This document shows positions 56,937 to 64,000 of a DNA stretch of 64,000 nt, piece after piece. The number at the start of each line of letters is the position of its first letter. Position 1 is the first letter of the stretch. A program made the translations under genes and the position numbers. The stretch is from Candidatus Iainarchaeum sp. (lineage in GTDB: Archaea > Iainarchaeota > Iainarchaeia > Iainarchaeales > VGJJ01): positions 310,001 through 374,000 of the forward strand of contig CP064981.1 of NCBI GenBank assembly GCA_016699555.1, given 5' to 3'. The notes under the pieces are model-generated. The model saw only the letters and a program-made list of their open reading frames with translations. It did no database searches and was not told where the DNA came from.

Positions 56937-57091
56937 AGGGTATATTGGCTATTATTTGCGGTTTCGTCCGGTGAGAGCGGCGGCCTACTGAACCATTGCA
57001 AAATGGTTCCAATGTAGTCCCTCGTTGCTGCCGGAAGAAAACGGCGGCCCCGTTCACGGGGCATTTCGATAAACCCTTTTCTAAAGGGTTT
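56937..57091 (+). repeat. tRNA-Glu promoter and extended 5' leader
   Basis: A GGGTATATTGG box (56937-56947), then the leader element: outer stem GGCCTAC (56983-56989) with GTAGTCC (57014-57020) around AACCATT/AATGGTT (56991-57008), and hairpin GCTGCCG/CGGCGGC (57027-57048, loop GAAGAAAA instead of CGAAA). Two more hairpins follow: GCCCCG/CGGGGC (57047-57062) and AAACCCTTT/AAAGGGTTT (57071-57091). The CGGGGCA at 57057-57063 repeats the tRNA 3' acceptor strand and could pair with the tRNA 5' end. Confidence 0.7.
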
Positions 57092-57092
57092 T

Positions 57093-57167
57093 GCCCCGAT
57101 CGTCTAGCCCGGTCAAGGATGCCACCCTCTCACGGTGGAAACACGGGTTCAAATCCCGTTCGGGGCA
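57093..57167 (+). tRNA. tRNA-Glu (anticodon CUC)
   Basis: Acceptor GCCCCGA (57093-57099) with TCGGGGC (57160-57166), discriminator A57167, no CCA. Anticodon arm CCACC/GGTGG with loop CTCTCAC (CTC). T arm ACGGG/CCCGT. Its 3' end is the left attachment site of the island that follows, which is why no trailer hairpin adjoins it. Confidence 0.94.
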
Positions 57168-57226
57168 AGTAATGCGGCGTGAAGGTGCCCTCGGTCCTTA
57201 TAAAAAAGGAAAAGAGAGGGAAACGC

Positions 57227-57829
57227 ATGGCCGCAGAGACGACTTTTCACAACTACGAAAGACAATATGAGCTACTTCTAAATCGAATTTACCCAGAAAA
57301 ATATCCTTGCAAAACAATTTCTAACAAAGGATTCGGCCACACTTCTTACAACTTAAGTTTGCCAAACAAAAAGATTATTGACAAATATCGAATGTTTTTA
57401 GAAAATCAGGGAGGGAAATCAATTGCGCGAAGAAAGAGAATTTTGCACATTATCGCAGATTTAGGAAATATGCTGAAAAAAGATTTTGAAAGTGCTAAAA
57501 AAGAAGATATCGAAGAACTAGTTTCCAAAATAATGAATTTCTCGACTTGGAATGAAACAACAAAGTCAATGTATAAACAAAATTTGAAAACTTTCTATAA
57601 GTGGCTAAAAGGTGAAAGTGAGTTCTTTCCGCCAGAAGTTAGCTGGATCAAAATAACCAAAGTCCAAGAATATCAGAAATTGCCCGAAGACATGCTGACA
57701 GAAGAAGAAATAAAGAAAATCTTTGAAGCAGCTGGCATCCCTTGTCGAGGGACTCGTGACATTAGTATCCGGAAACGAGATATCTATGAGCATGAAAGAG
57801 AAAATACAAAGCATTGGAGGGGTCATTGA
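57227..57829 (+). pseudogene. tyrosine recombinase/integrase, truncated
   Basis: 200 residues from ATG 57227, with a CTTATAAAAAAGG box ~26 nt upstream. Only the N-terminal part is present: a core-binding (SAM-like) domain with NKKIIDKYRMFLENQGGKSI, then FESAKKEDIEELVSKIM and YKQNLKTFYKWLKGE, and the linker LPEDMLTEEEIKKIFEAAG that normally leads into the catalytic domain. The frame ends ~30 residues later with unrelated sequence (IPCRGTRDISIRKRD). I found no R-H-R-Y catalytic segment in the other two frames downstream to 57940. Low G+C relative to its flanks. Confidence 0.75.
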
Positions 57830-57941
57830 CGTGGAGGGCAGGAATTGCCTTCCTCCAATGTTGCTCACGTTCTAAGACGAGTGGCGTCGGTTCTTTCCCG
57901 TGTTCAATGACCTAATGGGGGGTCAAACCCTCACTCCACAC

Positions 57942-58688
57942 TTACTCTTTATCTGAAGTCTTCCATAGTAAGTCAAAATATTTCCGATATGCGTCAGCGA
58001 TGTCTTGATTAACCATCATGAAACAAAGGGGATAGTTTTCTTTCCATAATACATTGACGACTCTGTTTCCATATACATTGATGACTGCGGGATTGGAAAT
58101 ATGCTGAGGTAGGTAGCGATATTCCGCAAGTTTTTGTTTGCCCAAGAGAGGTTTTCCTCTTGCATCTGACTTGTAAAGTGTTCGAAGAAGGATTTTCTTC
58201 TCCTGCCTCTCTTTGTCCCATTTTTCGAAAAACAATGGCATTACTTCGTTCTCTCGTGCGATTGCCCCAATGAGTAACAGATCCTTTTTGGCATACTTCA
58301 ACGAGTCGCGGCGCATCGCTTTGAACCCTTCTACTCCTTGTAAAATATACGCTTCAGCAGTGGGCTTACTTTCTCTAAACTGATTTAATTGCGGGATGAA
58401 TGCTTTTGCTTTCTGAATCTTCTCATCGATCCGCTGTTTATCTTCTTCTAATACATCCACGATCTTTTCTGAGGATGTTGCTTCAAAATAAGTAATTGTT
58501 CCTTTTTTCACAAAGCTGATGAGGCCTTTTTCAGCCAGTCGATTTAGTCCCTCATACACTCGTGAGCGGTGTAATCCAGTTTCATACGTAATTCTCCCGG
58601 AGGGAGCCGAACCTAGTTTTAGCACCGCTCCGTAAATGGTAACTTCATTCTGGGTCAAACCGATTTCTTGTAAAAAACTGAAGTCCAT
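57942..58688 (-). CDS. TrmB-family transcriptional regulator
   Basis: 248 residues. N-terminal winged helix GLTQNEVTIYGAVLKLGSAP, then TGLHRSRVYEGLNRLAEKGL, typical of archaeal TrmB sugar-type regulators, a short coiled coil (~85-110), and a C-terminal effector domain (YILQGVEGFKAMRRDSLKYA). Divergent from the ABC importer 107 bp away, which it probably controls. A GATTTATAGG box lies ~26 nt before its ATG. The 112-bp gap to the integrase contains only a GGAGG/CCTCC hairpin. Confidence 0.88.
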   Translation of the reverse strand: MDFSFLQEIGLTQNEVTIYGAVLKLGSAPSGRITYETGLHRSRVYEGLNRLAEKGLISFVKKGTITYFEATSSEKIVDVLEEDKQRIDEKIQKAKAFIPQLNQFRESKPTAEAYILQGVEGFKAMRRDSLKYAKKDLLLIGAIARENEVMPLFFEKWDKERQEKKILLRTLYKSDARGKPLLGKQKLAEYRYLPQHISNPAVINVYGNRVVNVLWKENYPLCFMMVNQDIADAYRKYFDLLWKTSDKE

Positions 58689-58795
58689 ACATCGATTTGT
58701 CTCGAGAATCCTATAAATCTATCCTTTTGTCCTCCTTTACCAGGAAGACACGACTATTTGAGCAGCTTGCGCTCCAATGAGTATGAGGGGTTGGA

Positions 58796-59743
58796 ATGAA
58801 GCTTGTTTTCTTAACTTTACTAATGGTCAGTTTAGTAATATCTGGGTGTGTTGTTTCTCAGAATTCAACTGTTGTGCGCATCGGTTTCCAAAACACTCCA
58901 GCTTCTGCCCTTGTTCAAATAGCGGATGAAAAAGGCTTGTTTGAAAAAAATGGAGTCCACGTAAAGCTCGAAGAGTTTACGGCTGGAAAATTTGCTTTGC
59001 AAGCTATGCTCGCAGGGAGCGTAGAAATGAGCACTCCCGCGGAAATACCTGTCATGCTGGCTAAGATGCAAGGAAATGAGCTGTATGTGCTAAGCGAAAT
59101 TGGAGAAAATCAAAATGAAGCTCCAATGATTGTTCGTGCGGATGGAAATCCTACCATTCAAGATTTTTTCTCCCAAAAAAGAAAGCTTTCAACTTCGTTG
59201 GGAGGGACTCCTGAGTATGCTACCTATCAATATCTGAAACACTTCAATATTTCAAGAGAAAATGTGGAAATTATTGCTCAAAAACCTGAAGAAATGGTGG
59301 GGGCCCTTTCTTCATCTTCAGTCGATGCCATTGTTATTTTTGAGCCATATCCCAGTTTAGCCGAGCAAACGTTGACCGGAACAACCCGATACGAACTTCC
59401 GCCAGGAGTGTATACCACTGCCTATTTACTGGCTGCTAACAAAACATGGGTTGACCAAAATCCTGAGCAAGCCAAAAGCATTTTGAAAGCGTTGAAGGAA
59501 GCCGAGGATTTTGCTCGAGAGAATCCCGTTGTGGCTAAGGAAATTGTCGCACGAAGAACAAAGTTCTCCCCTGAATTAATCAATAAAATTTGGAGCGACT
59601 TTGACTTGCGCGCTCGTATCTCCGACCAGCTCATCCAAACATGGAACGAGGAAGCACGATGGGCGATTGACACCAATAAGGTTACCTCAACTGTCATACC
59701 TAATTTCACTACTCTGCTTCGTCCAGATCTTCAACAGGTGTAA
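58796..59743 (+). CDS. ABC transporter substrate-binding lipoprotein (NMT1/SsuA/TauA type)
   Basis: 315 residues. Lipobox VISGC at residue ~18. Periplasmic-binding fold of the NMT1/sulfonate/nitrate group: VRIGFQNTPASALVQIADEK, AMLAGSVEMSTPAEIPVMLA, STSLGGTPEYATYQYLKHFN, DAIVIFEPYPSLAEQTL. The substrate cannot be told from sequence: sulfonates, taurine, nitrate or a thiamine precursor are all possible. First gene of the importer operon on the island. Confidence 0.9.
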   Translation: MKLVFLTLLMVSLVISGCVVSQNSTVVRIGFQNTPASALVQIADEKGLFEKNGVHVKLEEFTAGKFALQAMLAGSVEMSTPAEIPVMLAKMQGNELYVLSEIGENQNEAPMIVRADGNPTIQDFFSQKRKLSTSLGGTPEYATYQYLKHFNISRENVEIIAQKPEEMVGALSSSSVDAIVIFEPYPSLAEQTLTGTTRYELPPGVYTTAYLLAANKTWVDQNPEQAKSILKALKEAEDFARENPVVAKEIVARRTKFSPELINKIWSDFDLRARISDQLIQTWNEEARWAIDTNKVTSTVIPNFTTLLRPDLQQV

Positions 59744-59746
59744 GTG

Positions 59747-60496
59747 ATGAAACTAAACTGGAAAGCAGTAGGATTTCTTGGGATAATCCTATTACTCTGG
59801 TATGCTATCGTCTCCTTGCAAATCGTTAGCCCGGCTTTGTTCCCGGGCCCCATTGCAGTGGTGATTGCGGGAATAAGTTGGTTCAATTCGGGGGTGTTAG
59901 TCCAAGATGTTTTCATTAGCACGTGGCGGTTAGTGGCGGGACTTATGATTGGCGCATCATTGGGTATTTTTCTTGGGTTGGCAATGGGTCGAATTCTCTT
60001 CTTGGAGGAAACGGCAGCGCCTTTTCTCCACATTTTACGTGCCTTTCCCCCCGTTGCGATTATTCCGCTCATTATTGTATGGTTAGGTATTGGAGATGTG
60101 GCAAAGATTTTCTCCATTGCTTTTGCAGTATTCTTTCCTCTTTGGATTAGCACTCTGATTGGAGTAAAATCAATTCCAAAAGAATACCTGCGAGTTTCCA
60201 CACTTTTTTCCAAACGCCCATTGAAGACTATGACCAAAGTCATTATTCCCGCATCCATGCCTTTCTTGGTCAATGGAATGCGAATAGCAATTGCAATGGG
60301 CTTCATCATGATTTTTGTGAGTGAATTAGCTGGAGCCTCGAGTGGCTTGGGATACTTCATCGCGGCGGCTCAAATCGTTTACCGCGTCGACCAAATGGTG
60401 GCCGGGCTTATTGTTTTGGGATTGTTATCTTTCCTCACAGACTACGTATTTGTCTATTTTTCTCGAAAAGCCTTTCCGTGGGTGACTACACAATGA
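59747..60496 (+). CDS. ABC transporter permease (SsuC/TauC type)
   Basis: 249 residues from ATG 59747, 3 nt after the previous stop. Six membrane helices; the EAA loop is seen as SIPKEYLRVSTLFSKRPLKT, followed by VIIPASMPFLVNGMRIAIAM and FIMIFVSELAGASSGLGYFI. Contacts the ATPase through this loop. Confidence 0.93.
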   Translation: MKLNWKAVGFLGIILLLWYAIVSLQIVSPALFPGPIAVVIAGISWFNSGVLVQDVFISTWRLVAGLMIGASLGIFLGLAMGRILFLEETAAPFLHILRAFPPVAIIPLIIVWLGIGDVAKIFSIAFAVFFPLWISTLIGVKSIPKEYLRVSTLFSKRPLKTMTKVIIPASMPFLVNGMRIAIAMGFIMIFVSELAGASSGLGYFIAAAQIVYRVDQMVAGLIVLGLLSFLTDYVFVYFSRKAFPWVTTQ

Positions 60497-61179
60497 GTCA
60501 TACGTTGGTATCTGTGAAAGGAATGAACGTCCATTTCGACAAACCTGTTTTGAAAGACATTTTTCTAACCGTAAAAAAGGGTGAATTCGTTTCCATTGTA
60601 GGCAAAAGCGGGGTGGGTAAGTCAACCCTCCTTCACGTGTTGGCTGGAATTCACAAGGGAGATGGTAGCCTCCGCACCCCTTCTAAGGTTGGCTTTGCAT
60701 TTCAGAATCATTCGTTGTTTCCCTGGATGACAGTGAACGAAAATCTCTCATTTGGTTTAGACGAATATCAAGACAATGAGGTTCAGGAATGGGTCAAGCT
60801 GCTTGAGCTGGAAGGCAAGGAAAACCACTATCCGATGCAACTATCTGGGGGGCAACAACAGCGAGTTGCGTTAGGACGCGCCCTGGCAACTAATCCAGCC
60901 CTCCTGCTTCTGGACGAGCCGTTTTCGAGTCTCGATACTCATACTCGACAGCGTATGCAAGAGTGGATGATGGACTTTATCCAAAAGATAGACACCACAA
61001 CGGTTTTGGTAACCCATGATGTTGAAGAGGCCATTTTGTTAAGCGACCGCGTCTTGGTCATGAAGGATGGAACACTCGAAAAGGAGTTTGTTGTGCCGTT
61101 TGCACGGCCCCGGAATGCAGACATCCGTTATTCCGAACCTTTCCAGAAACTCAAGAAAGAGATTTTTGCCTCCTATTGA
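60493..61179 (+). CDS. ABC transporter ATP-binding protein (SsuB/TauB type)
   Basis: 228 residues from ATG 60493, overlapping the permease stop as ATGA. Walker A GKSGVGKST, Q-loop FAFQNHSLFPW, signature LSGGQQQR, Walker B LLLLDEPFSSLD and the switch histidine in LVTHDVEEA are all intact, so the importer looks functional. Confidence 0.96.
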   Translation: MSHTLVSVKGMNVHFDKPVLKDIFLTVKKGEFVSIVGKSGVGKSTLLHVLAGIHKGDGSLRTPSKVGFAFQNHSLFPWMTVNENLSFGLDEYQDNEVQEWVKLLELEGKENHYPMQLSGGQQQRVALGRALATNPALLLLDEPFSSLDTHTRQRMQEWMMDFIQKIDTTTVLVTHDVEEAILLSDRVLVMKDGTLEKEFVVPFARPRNADIRYSEPFQKLKKEIFASY

Positions 61180-61207
61180 AGAAAACCTTATTTACCAGCA
61201 TACCTTA

Positions 61208-61225
61208 GTATCCTTGTAAGGATAC
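61208..61225. repeat. perfect palindrome after the ABC operon
   Basis: GTATCCTT/AAGGATAC with only GT between. It could be a transcription end structure or an operator. It lies inside the island, 32 bp before the right attachment site. No T-tract follows closely. Confidence 0.5.
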
Positions 61226-61256
61226 GAATCCGCATTTTTACGCTAAATCTCTTGCT

Positions 61257-61267
61257 CGTTCGGGGCA
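61257..61267 (+). repeat. right attachment site (attR) of the tRNA-Glu island
   Basis: CGTTCGGGGCA, identical to the last 11 bases of tRNA-Glu at 57157-57167. Sequence on either side differs from the tRNA locus. Confidence 0.7.
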
Positions 61268-61323
61268 CTTTCATTTTTTCCTCACGGGTCAGGGTTTATT
61301 AATTCGGATTTTTTCGGTGGAGT

Positions 61324-61551
61324 ATGCTGTTCATCACGCAACATATCAAACGACTAGGAACGCTTTCCGTGCTGGAGTGGTCCATGCTCAAGACCGCGCT
61401 CATCATTTTTGGGATTGGCCTCGCCAAATGGTTCCCTCCCTTACTGCAAGTCGATTGGGCGATTCTGATTGGGCTGTTGATCGTGCTTTATGCGATTCCC
61501 CTCCGGAAAATTTTCTCCGAAAAAGGGAATGCGAAACGCGCGAAAGCATGA
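61324..61551 (+). CDS. small membrane protein
   Basis: 75 residues with two membrane helices (MLKTALIIFGIGLAKWFPPL, AILIGLLIVLYAIP) and a basic tail. The TTTATTAATTC box (61295-61305) lies ~26 nt upstream, so it has its own promoter and a leaderless start. No family recognised. First gene after the island. Confidence 0.55.
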   Translation: MLFITQHIKRLGTLSVLEWSMLKTALIIFGIGLAKWFPPLLQVDWAILIGLLIVLYAIPLRKIFSEKGNAKRAKA

Positions 61552-61648
61552 CCCCTCCCACGCGCTTATATTCTTCCGGGGCAGCGTAATGGAACAGGAT
61601 TCCCACAGGTTTTTGGGAATGAAAAGGAAAAGAGGGGCGTGAGCGGTC

Positions 61649-62617
61649 ATGAATGGAAATGGAAGCGAGAACGCGTGCTCCATCGTAGCCAATCCCCAAG
61701 GGGGAAGCTGGAAGTTCGCCGAGAATGTCTATTCGATCCTGCGCGAGCGTTCTCCACGGTACGAGCTGAATGAGATCAACCTCAAGCAATTCCGCGACGG
61801 CGAGCTGAAGGTGAAGATCCACGAGAATGTGCGACGAAAAAATTGCTTCTTCATCCATGATTCCTTGCTCTCCCCGGCGGATTGGTTCCTGCAACTCGCA
61901 TTCGTGAACGAGGCACTCAAGAATTCTTCCGCGAACGAGGTCGTGGATGTGTTGCCCTACATGAAATTTTCTCGGCAAGACCGCAAAGACGAATCGCGCG
62001 TCGCCGTGAATGCGCGCGTGCTATCGGATATGCTTTCCCTCTACGCGAATCGCGTCATCACCATCGACACCCACTCGGCGCAATTGCCTTCATTCTATCG
62101 CATTCCCTTCGATAATCTCTATTCCTCGCGCCTGCTGCATGAGTATCTGTCCAAAAACCACCCGCAATTGCTGGAAAACACCGTGGTGATGTCCCCCGAT
62201 GCCGGTGGCACGTCGCGCGCCAAGGGATTCGCCTCCAAGCTAGGGATCGAAGACATCGTGATCGGCTACAAGTACCGTAAGCACGAAGGAGAAATCCACG
62301 AATTCAAAGTAGTGGGAGAAGTCGCGGGACAGAATGTGCTCATCATCGATGATATGGTCGATAGTGGCGGAACCCTGATCGAAGCCGCGAAAAGCGTGCG
62401 CGCTGCAGGGGCGAAAAACGTCTATGCGTATTGCACGCACGGACTATTCAGCAAGGGAAGAGAGGAAATAGGGAAACACATCGACCGATTTTTCGTCACG
62501 AACTCCATCCCTCAACCGGCGCACGAGAAGATCGAGGCGATTCCGCTCGAAGAACTATTCGCGGAAGCCATCTATCGCAATAACGAAGGAATGAGCTTGA
62601 GTAAGTTGTTCGAATGA
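61649..62617 (+). CDS. prs: ribose-phosphate pyrophosphokinase (PRPP synthetase)
   Basis: 322 residues. Makes PRPP from ribose-5-P and ATP. Motifs: ELKVKIHENVRRKNCFFIHD, the flexible-loop region DVLPYMKFSRQDRKDESR, TIDTHSAQLPSFY, SPDAGGTSRAKGFA, and the PRPP-binding VLIIDDMVDSGGTLIEA. GAGGGGCGTGAGC precedes the ATG. A leader of ~55 nt after GCTTATATTC (61564-61573) holds an ATTCCCA/TGGGAAT hairpin. Works with PurF at 28320. Confidence 0.95.
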   Translation: MNGNGSENACSIVANPQGGSWKFAENVYSILRERSPRYELNEINLKQFRDGELKVKIHENVRRKNCFFIHDSLLSPADWFLQLAFVNEALKNSSANEVVDVLPYMKFSRQDRKDESRVAVNARVLSDMLSLYANRVITIDTHSAQLPSFYRIPFDNLYSSRLLHEYLSKNHPQLLENTVVMSPDAGGTSRAKGFASKLGIEDIVIGYKYRKHEGEIHEFKVVGEVAGQNVLIIDDMVDSGGTLIEAAKSVRAAGAKNVYAYCTHGLFSKGREEIGKHIDRFFVTNSIPQPAHEKIEAIPLEELFAEAIYRNNEGMSLSKLFE

Positions 62618-62675
62618 ACGATCGTCATCCTCGTGCCATCTATCCATCTGACCCGTTGCATGACCTTTTTCTCTT

Positions 62676-63461
62676 TCATGCGACTCGTTGTTTCCCGAGG
62701 GATTTCCTATTCGTGTTCCTGGTGGGTATGCGCCGCTTTTTCCTTTTCTTTGCAATGCTGGCAAATCGTTGGACCAAATTGAATAGGCGATACCGATCCA
62801 TGTACCTCTTGGCACGCTCCCATTTTTCTGGAGGGGTTAACTTGATGGGTGCATTGATTGCATCAATCCAGCGATGTTCATTCGACTTATTCGCGTCAAT
62901 CGCTCTATTCCTTGCTTCAGATGATAATTTGCTCCAGCGGAGTGCCTCGGCCACTGGGATGTGGAGACTCCAAATAGGGTTCATAAAATATTGCGGGTCG
63001 GTCTCACCGACAAATTTTCCATGGTATGCTTGCAGCATATCCAAAAAATGAGTCTGCCCTTCATACTCCTTGGACGGTCTTCCCACTTTGAGGGGGGCAC
63101 GTTCATACAGTTGCCTGACTAGCGTGGGATTACGTGTATATCCTCCCATTTCCGAGATGCCACGCTCGCGGTAAATGGAGAGCATGCGTGGGGATAGAGT
63201 GGCCTTGATGGCCTGTATGACTTGGCGTGGTTCTTGCGTCCGAAATCGGACAATCGCACGACGTCGTCCGAATTTTTCCCATTTCTTCTCTTCATCAAAT
63301 TCGATCGTCGCCAATAAGATGGGGTTCTCTATTGGAGCCGGTTGGTAGAAGATCCCTGCCTTCCCATTCGGAAAATCGAGTTTTCCTTCAGCAAAAAGGA
63401 TGGCCTTATTTCTTTCTCCCAATAATGCTGAGATGCGGCGAGACGGAATCGGATTCGTCAT
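62676..63461 (-). CDS. hypothetical basic protein
   Basis: 261 residues from ATG 63461; a GATTTAATATTC box just upstream gives ~25-nt spacing and this start avoids overlap with the Lrp gene. Strand-rich N-terminal half (NKAILFAEGKLDFPNGKAGI, NPILLATIEFDEEKKWEKFG), helical middle (SPRMLSIYRERGISEMGGYT) and a very basic C-terminus (RKSLGKQRVA). No family recognised; no membrane segments. The TATA box overlaps the end of the upstream Lrp gene. Confidence 0.6.
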   Translation of the reverse strand: MTNPIPSRRISALLGERNKAILFAEGKLDFPNGKAGIFYQPAPIENPILLATIEFDEEKKWEKFGRRRAIVRFRTQEPRQVIQAIKATLSPRMLSIYRERGISEMGGYTRNPTLVRQLYERAPLKVGRPSKEYEGQTHFLDMLQAYHGKFVGETDPQYFMNPIWSLHIPVAEALRWSKLSSEARNRAIDANKSNEHRWIDAINAPIKLTPPEKWERAKRYMDRYRLFNLVQRFASIAKKRKKRRIPTRNTNRKSLGKQRVA

Positions 63462-63484
63462 ATGCAGCTGTCGAAGGCCGAATA

Positions 63485-64000
63485 TTAAATCATTTCCTTT
63501 ATCGATTTCGTCACTTGTTCGACCGAGGGGATGCGCCACTTCATCTTTGCCTGCTCATGGATCAAATCAAATGCATGATGGTGTGCCTTTGGGAACCGGG
63601 ATGGGGCCTCCTCCATAAATCGTGTCACTTGTTCCTTGCTATCAAAATGCAAAAAAGTGACATAATCCCATTGTCCTCCGTCCAAGCGTGTGCACCCATT
63701 CCCATTATCCATCCGCCGGATCTGTTCGCCGAGGTGGTGTGAATCAGTCTGATTTCTAGCTTTTGTCCACCACGCCACGAGTCGGATCCCTTGAAGACGA
63801 TTCGGGTTCACGTTAGCCGAAAACTTGATGATCGTGCTCGTTTGAATCAATTGTTGCACGCGCTTGCGCACCACACTGCGTGACACTCCGATTTGTTGGG
63901 CCAGTTGCGTCAGTGAGATCCTGGCTTGGGTCGCCAGGCCATTCAATACGGAAATGTCGTCGTGATTCAGCTTGATGGGCGGCTTCTTCTTTCCCGCGAA
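63485..64000 (-). CDS. Lrp/AsnC-family regulator (partial at right edge)
   Basis: The frame continues past the right edge, so the true start is outside; the TTG at 63946 is internal. 171 residues are visible. The winged helix is clear: KLNHDDISVLNGLATQARIS, LTQLAQQIGVSRSVVRKRVQ, matching the LD..D..IL..L..dAR.s..eLA..vglS pattern. The C-terminal half (NVNPNRLQGIRLVAWWTKAR, DYVTFLHFDSKEQVTRFMEE) fits the effector-binding RAM fold. Target unknown. Confidence 0.85.
   Translation of the reverse strand, partial: FAGKKKPPIKLNHDDISVLNGLATQARISLTQLAQQIGVSRSVVRKRVQQLIQTSTIIKFSANVNPNRLQGIRLVAWWTKARNQTDSHHLGEQIRRMDNGNGCTRLDGGQWDYVTFLHFDSKEQVTRFMEEAPSRFPKAHHHAFDLIHEQAKMKWRIPSVEQVTKSIKEMI

Larger units (their letters stand above)
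57157..61267 (+). mobile_element. 4.1-kb genomic island integrated in the tRNA-Glu 3' end
   Basis: CGTTCGGGGCA, the last 11 bases of tRNA-Glu (57157-57167), recurs at 61257-61267 in the same orientation. Between them lie a tyrosine integrase whose catalytic domain is missing, a TrmB-type regulator and three ABC transporter genes, all visibly richer in A+T than the flanks. This is the standard signature of integration at a tRNA gene by a tyrosine recombinase. The island is probably now immobile because the integrase is truncated. Confidence 0.75.

Noticed and set aside
57830..57941. Remainder of the integrase catalytic domain in another frame.
   Set aside because: All three forward frames were read; none shows the R, H-x-x-R or Tyr motifs of tyrosine recombinases, and the next gene is on the other strand.

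Overview
The window is archaeal chromosome at roughly 50% G+C. Evidence for Archaea: the S10/spc/alpha-type ribosomal clusters contain archaeal/eukaryotic-type proteins (eS4, eL14, eL18, eL19, eL32, eL34), aIF1, RNase P protein Rnp1, RNA polymerase subunits Rpo3 and Rpo10, family B DNA polymerase, deoxyhypusine synthase, type II methionine aminopeptidase, RtcB plus archease, and an intron-containing tRNA-Leu. Many genes have a TATA box 24-30 nt before the start codon, so leaderless mRNAs look common; operon-internal genes use GGTGA/GGAGG ribosome sites. The many lineage-specific proteins, and the absence of adk, cmk and truB between secY and rps13, make me guess a DPANN-type archaeon (Diapherotrites- or Micrarchaeota-like). 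I cannot prove the lineage.

Layout. 1-7220: archease fragment, a cell-wall-type protein, rtcB, a proline-rich protein, a large surface protein, and a LemA/TPM-domain pair. 7396-27428: a nearly unbroken translation block on the + strand (uL3 to SecY, then EMC3-like insertase, eL34, eL14, uS13, uS4, uS11, Rpo3, tRNA-Leu, eL18, uL13, uS9, Rpo10, uS2). 27459-43520: purF, small membrane proteins, a HerA-like protein without a Walker A motif between two coiled-coil genes, DNA polymerase B, map, a short-chain dehydrogenase, tRNA-Arg and tRNA-His, hisS, and a protein that reads as a complete small sigma-54 homologue, which is very unusual in an archaeon. 43560-46805: tRNA-Thr and a tRNA with anticodon CAU, a 26-residue Ser/Arg mini-protein, a ribose-5-phosphate isomerase-like gene, an SMR transporter and a methyltransferase. 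46943-56886: a DoxD-like protein, a prenyl synthase with a PAS-UbiA fusion, a disulfide module (VKOR, thioredoxin-like lipoprotein, CcdA), TspO, a seven-bladed FG-GAP surface protein and deoxyhypusine synthase. 57093-61267: an AT-richer 4.1-kb island in the 3' end of tRNA-Glu, with a truncated tyrosine integrase, a TrmB regulator and an ABC importer. 61324-64000: a small membrane protein, PRPP synthetase, a hypothetical protein and an Lrp-type regulator.

Two connected themes stand out. First, the tRNA genes sit inside structured, repeated sequence. A 5' leader element (GG.CUACUGA-hairpin-GUAGUCC, then a hairpin with a CGAAA loop) and a 3' trailer element (a hairpin with a UUUCG loop, CGAG linker, second hairpin) recur at different tRNAs in inverted orientation. 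On tRNA-Thr and tRNA-CAU the leader and trailer loops are exactly complementary. Second, tRNA 3' ends are duplicated at three loci (84 bp at tRNA-CAU, 15 bp at tRNA-Arg, 11 bp at tRNA-Glu), bracketing hairpin arrays or the integrated island. RtcB, archease, Rnp1 and an intron-containing tRNA in the same window tie these observations to tRNA maturation.
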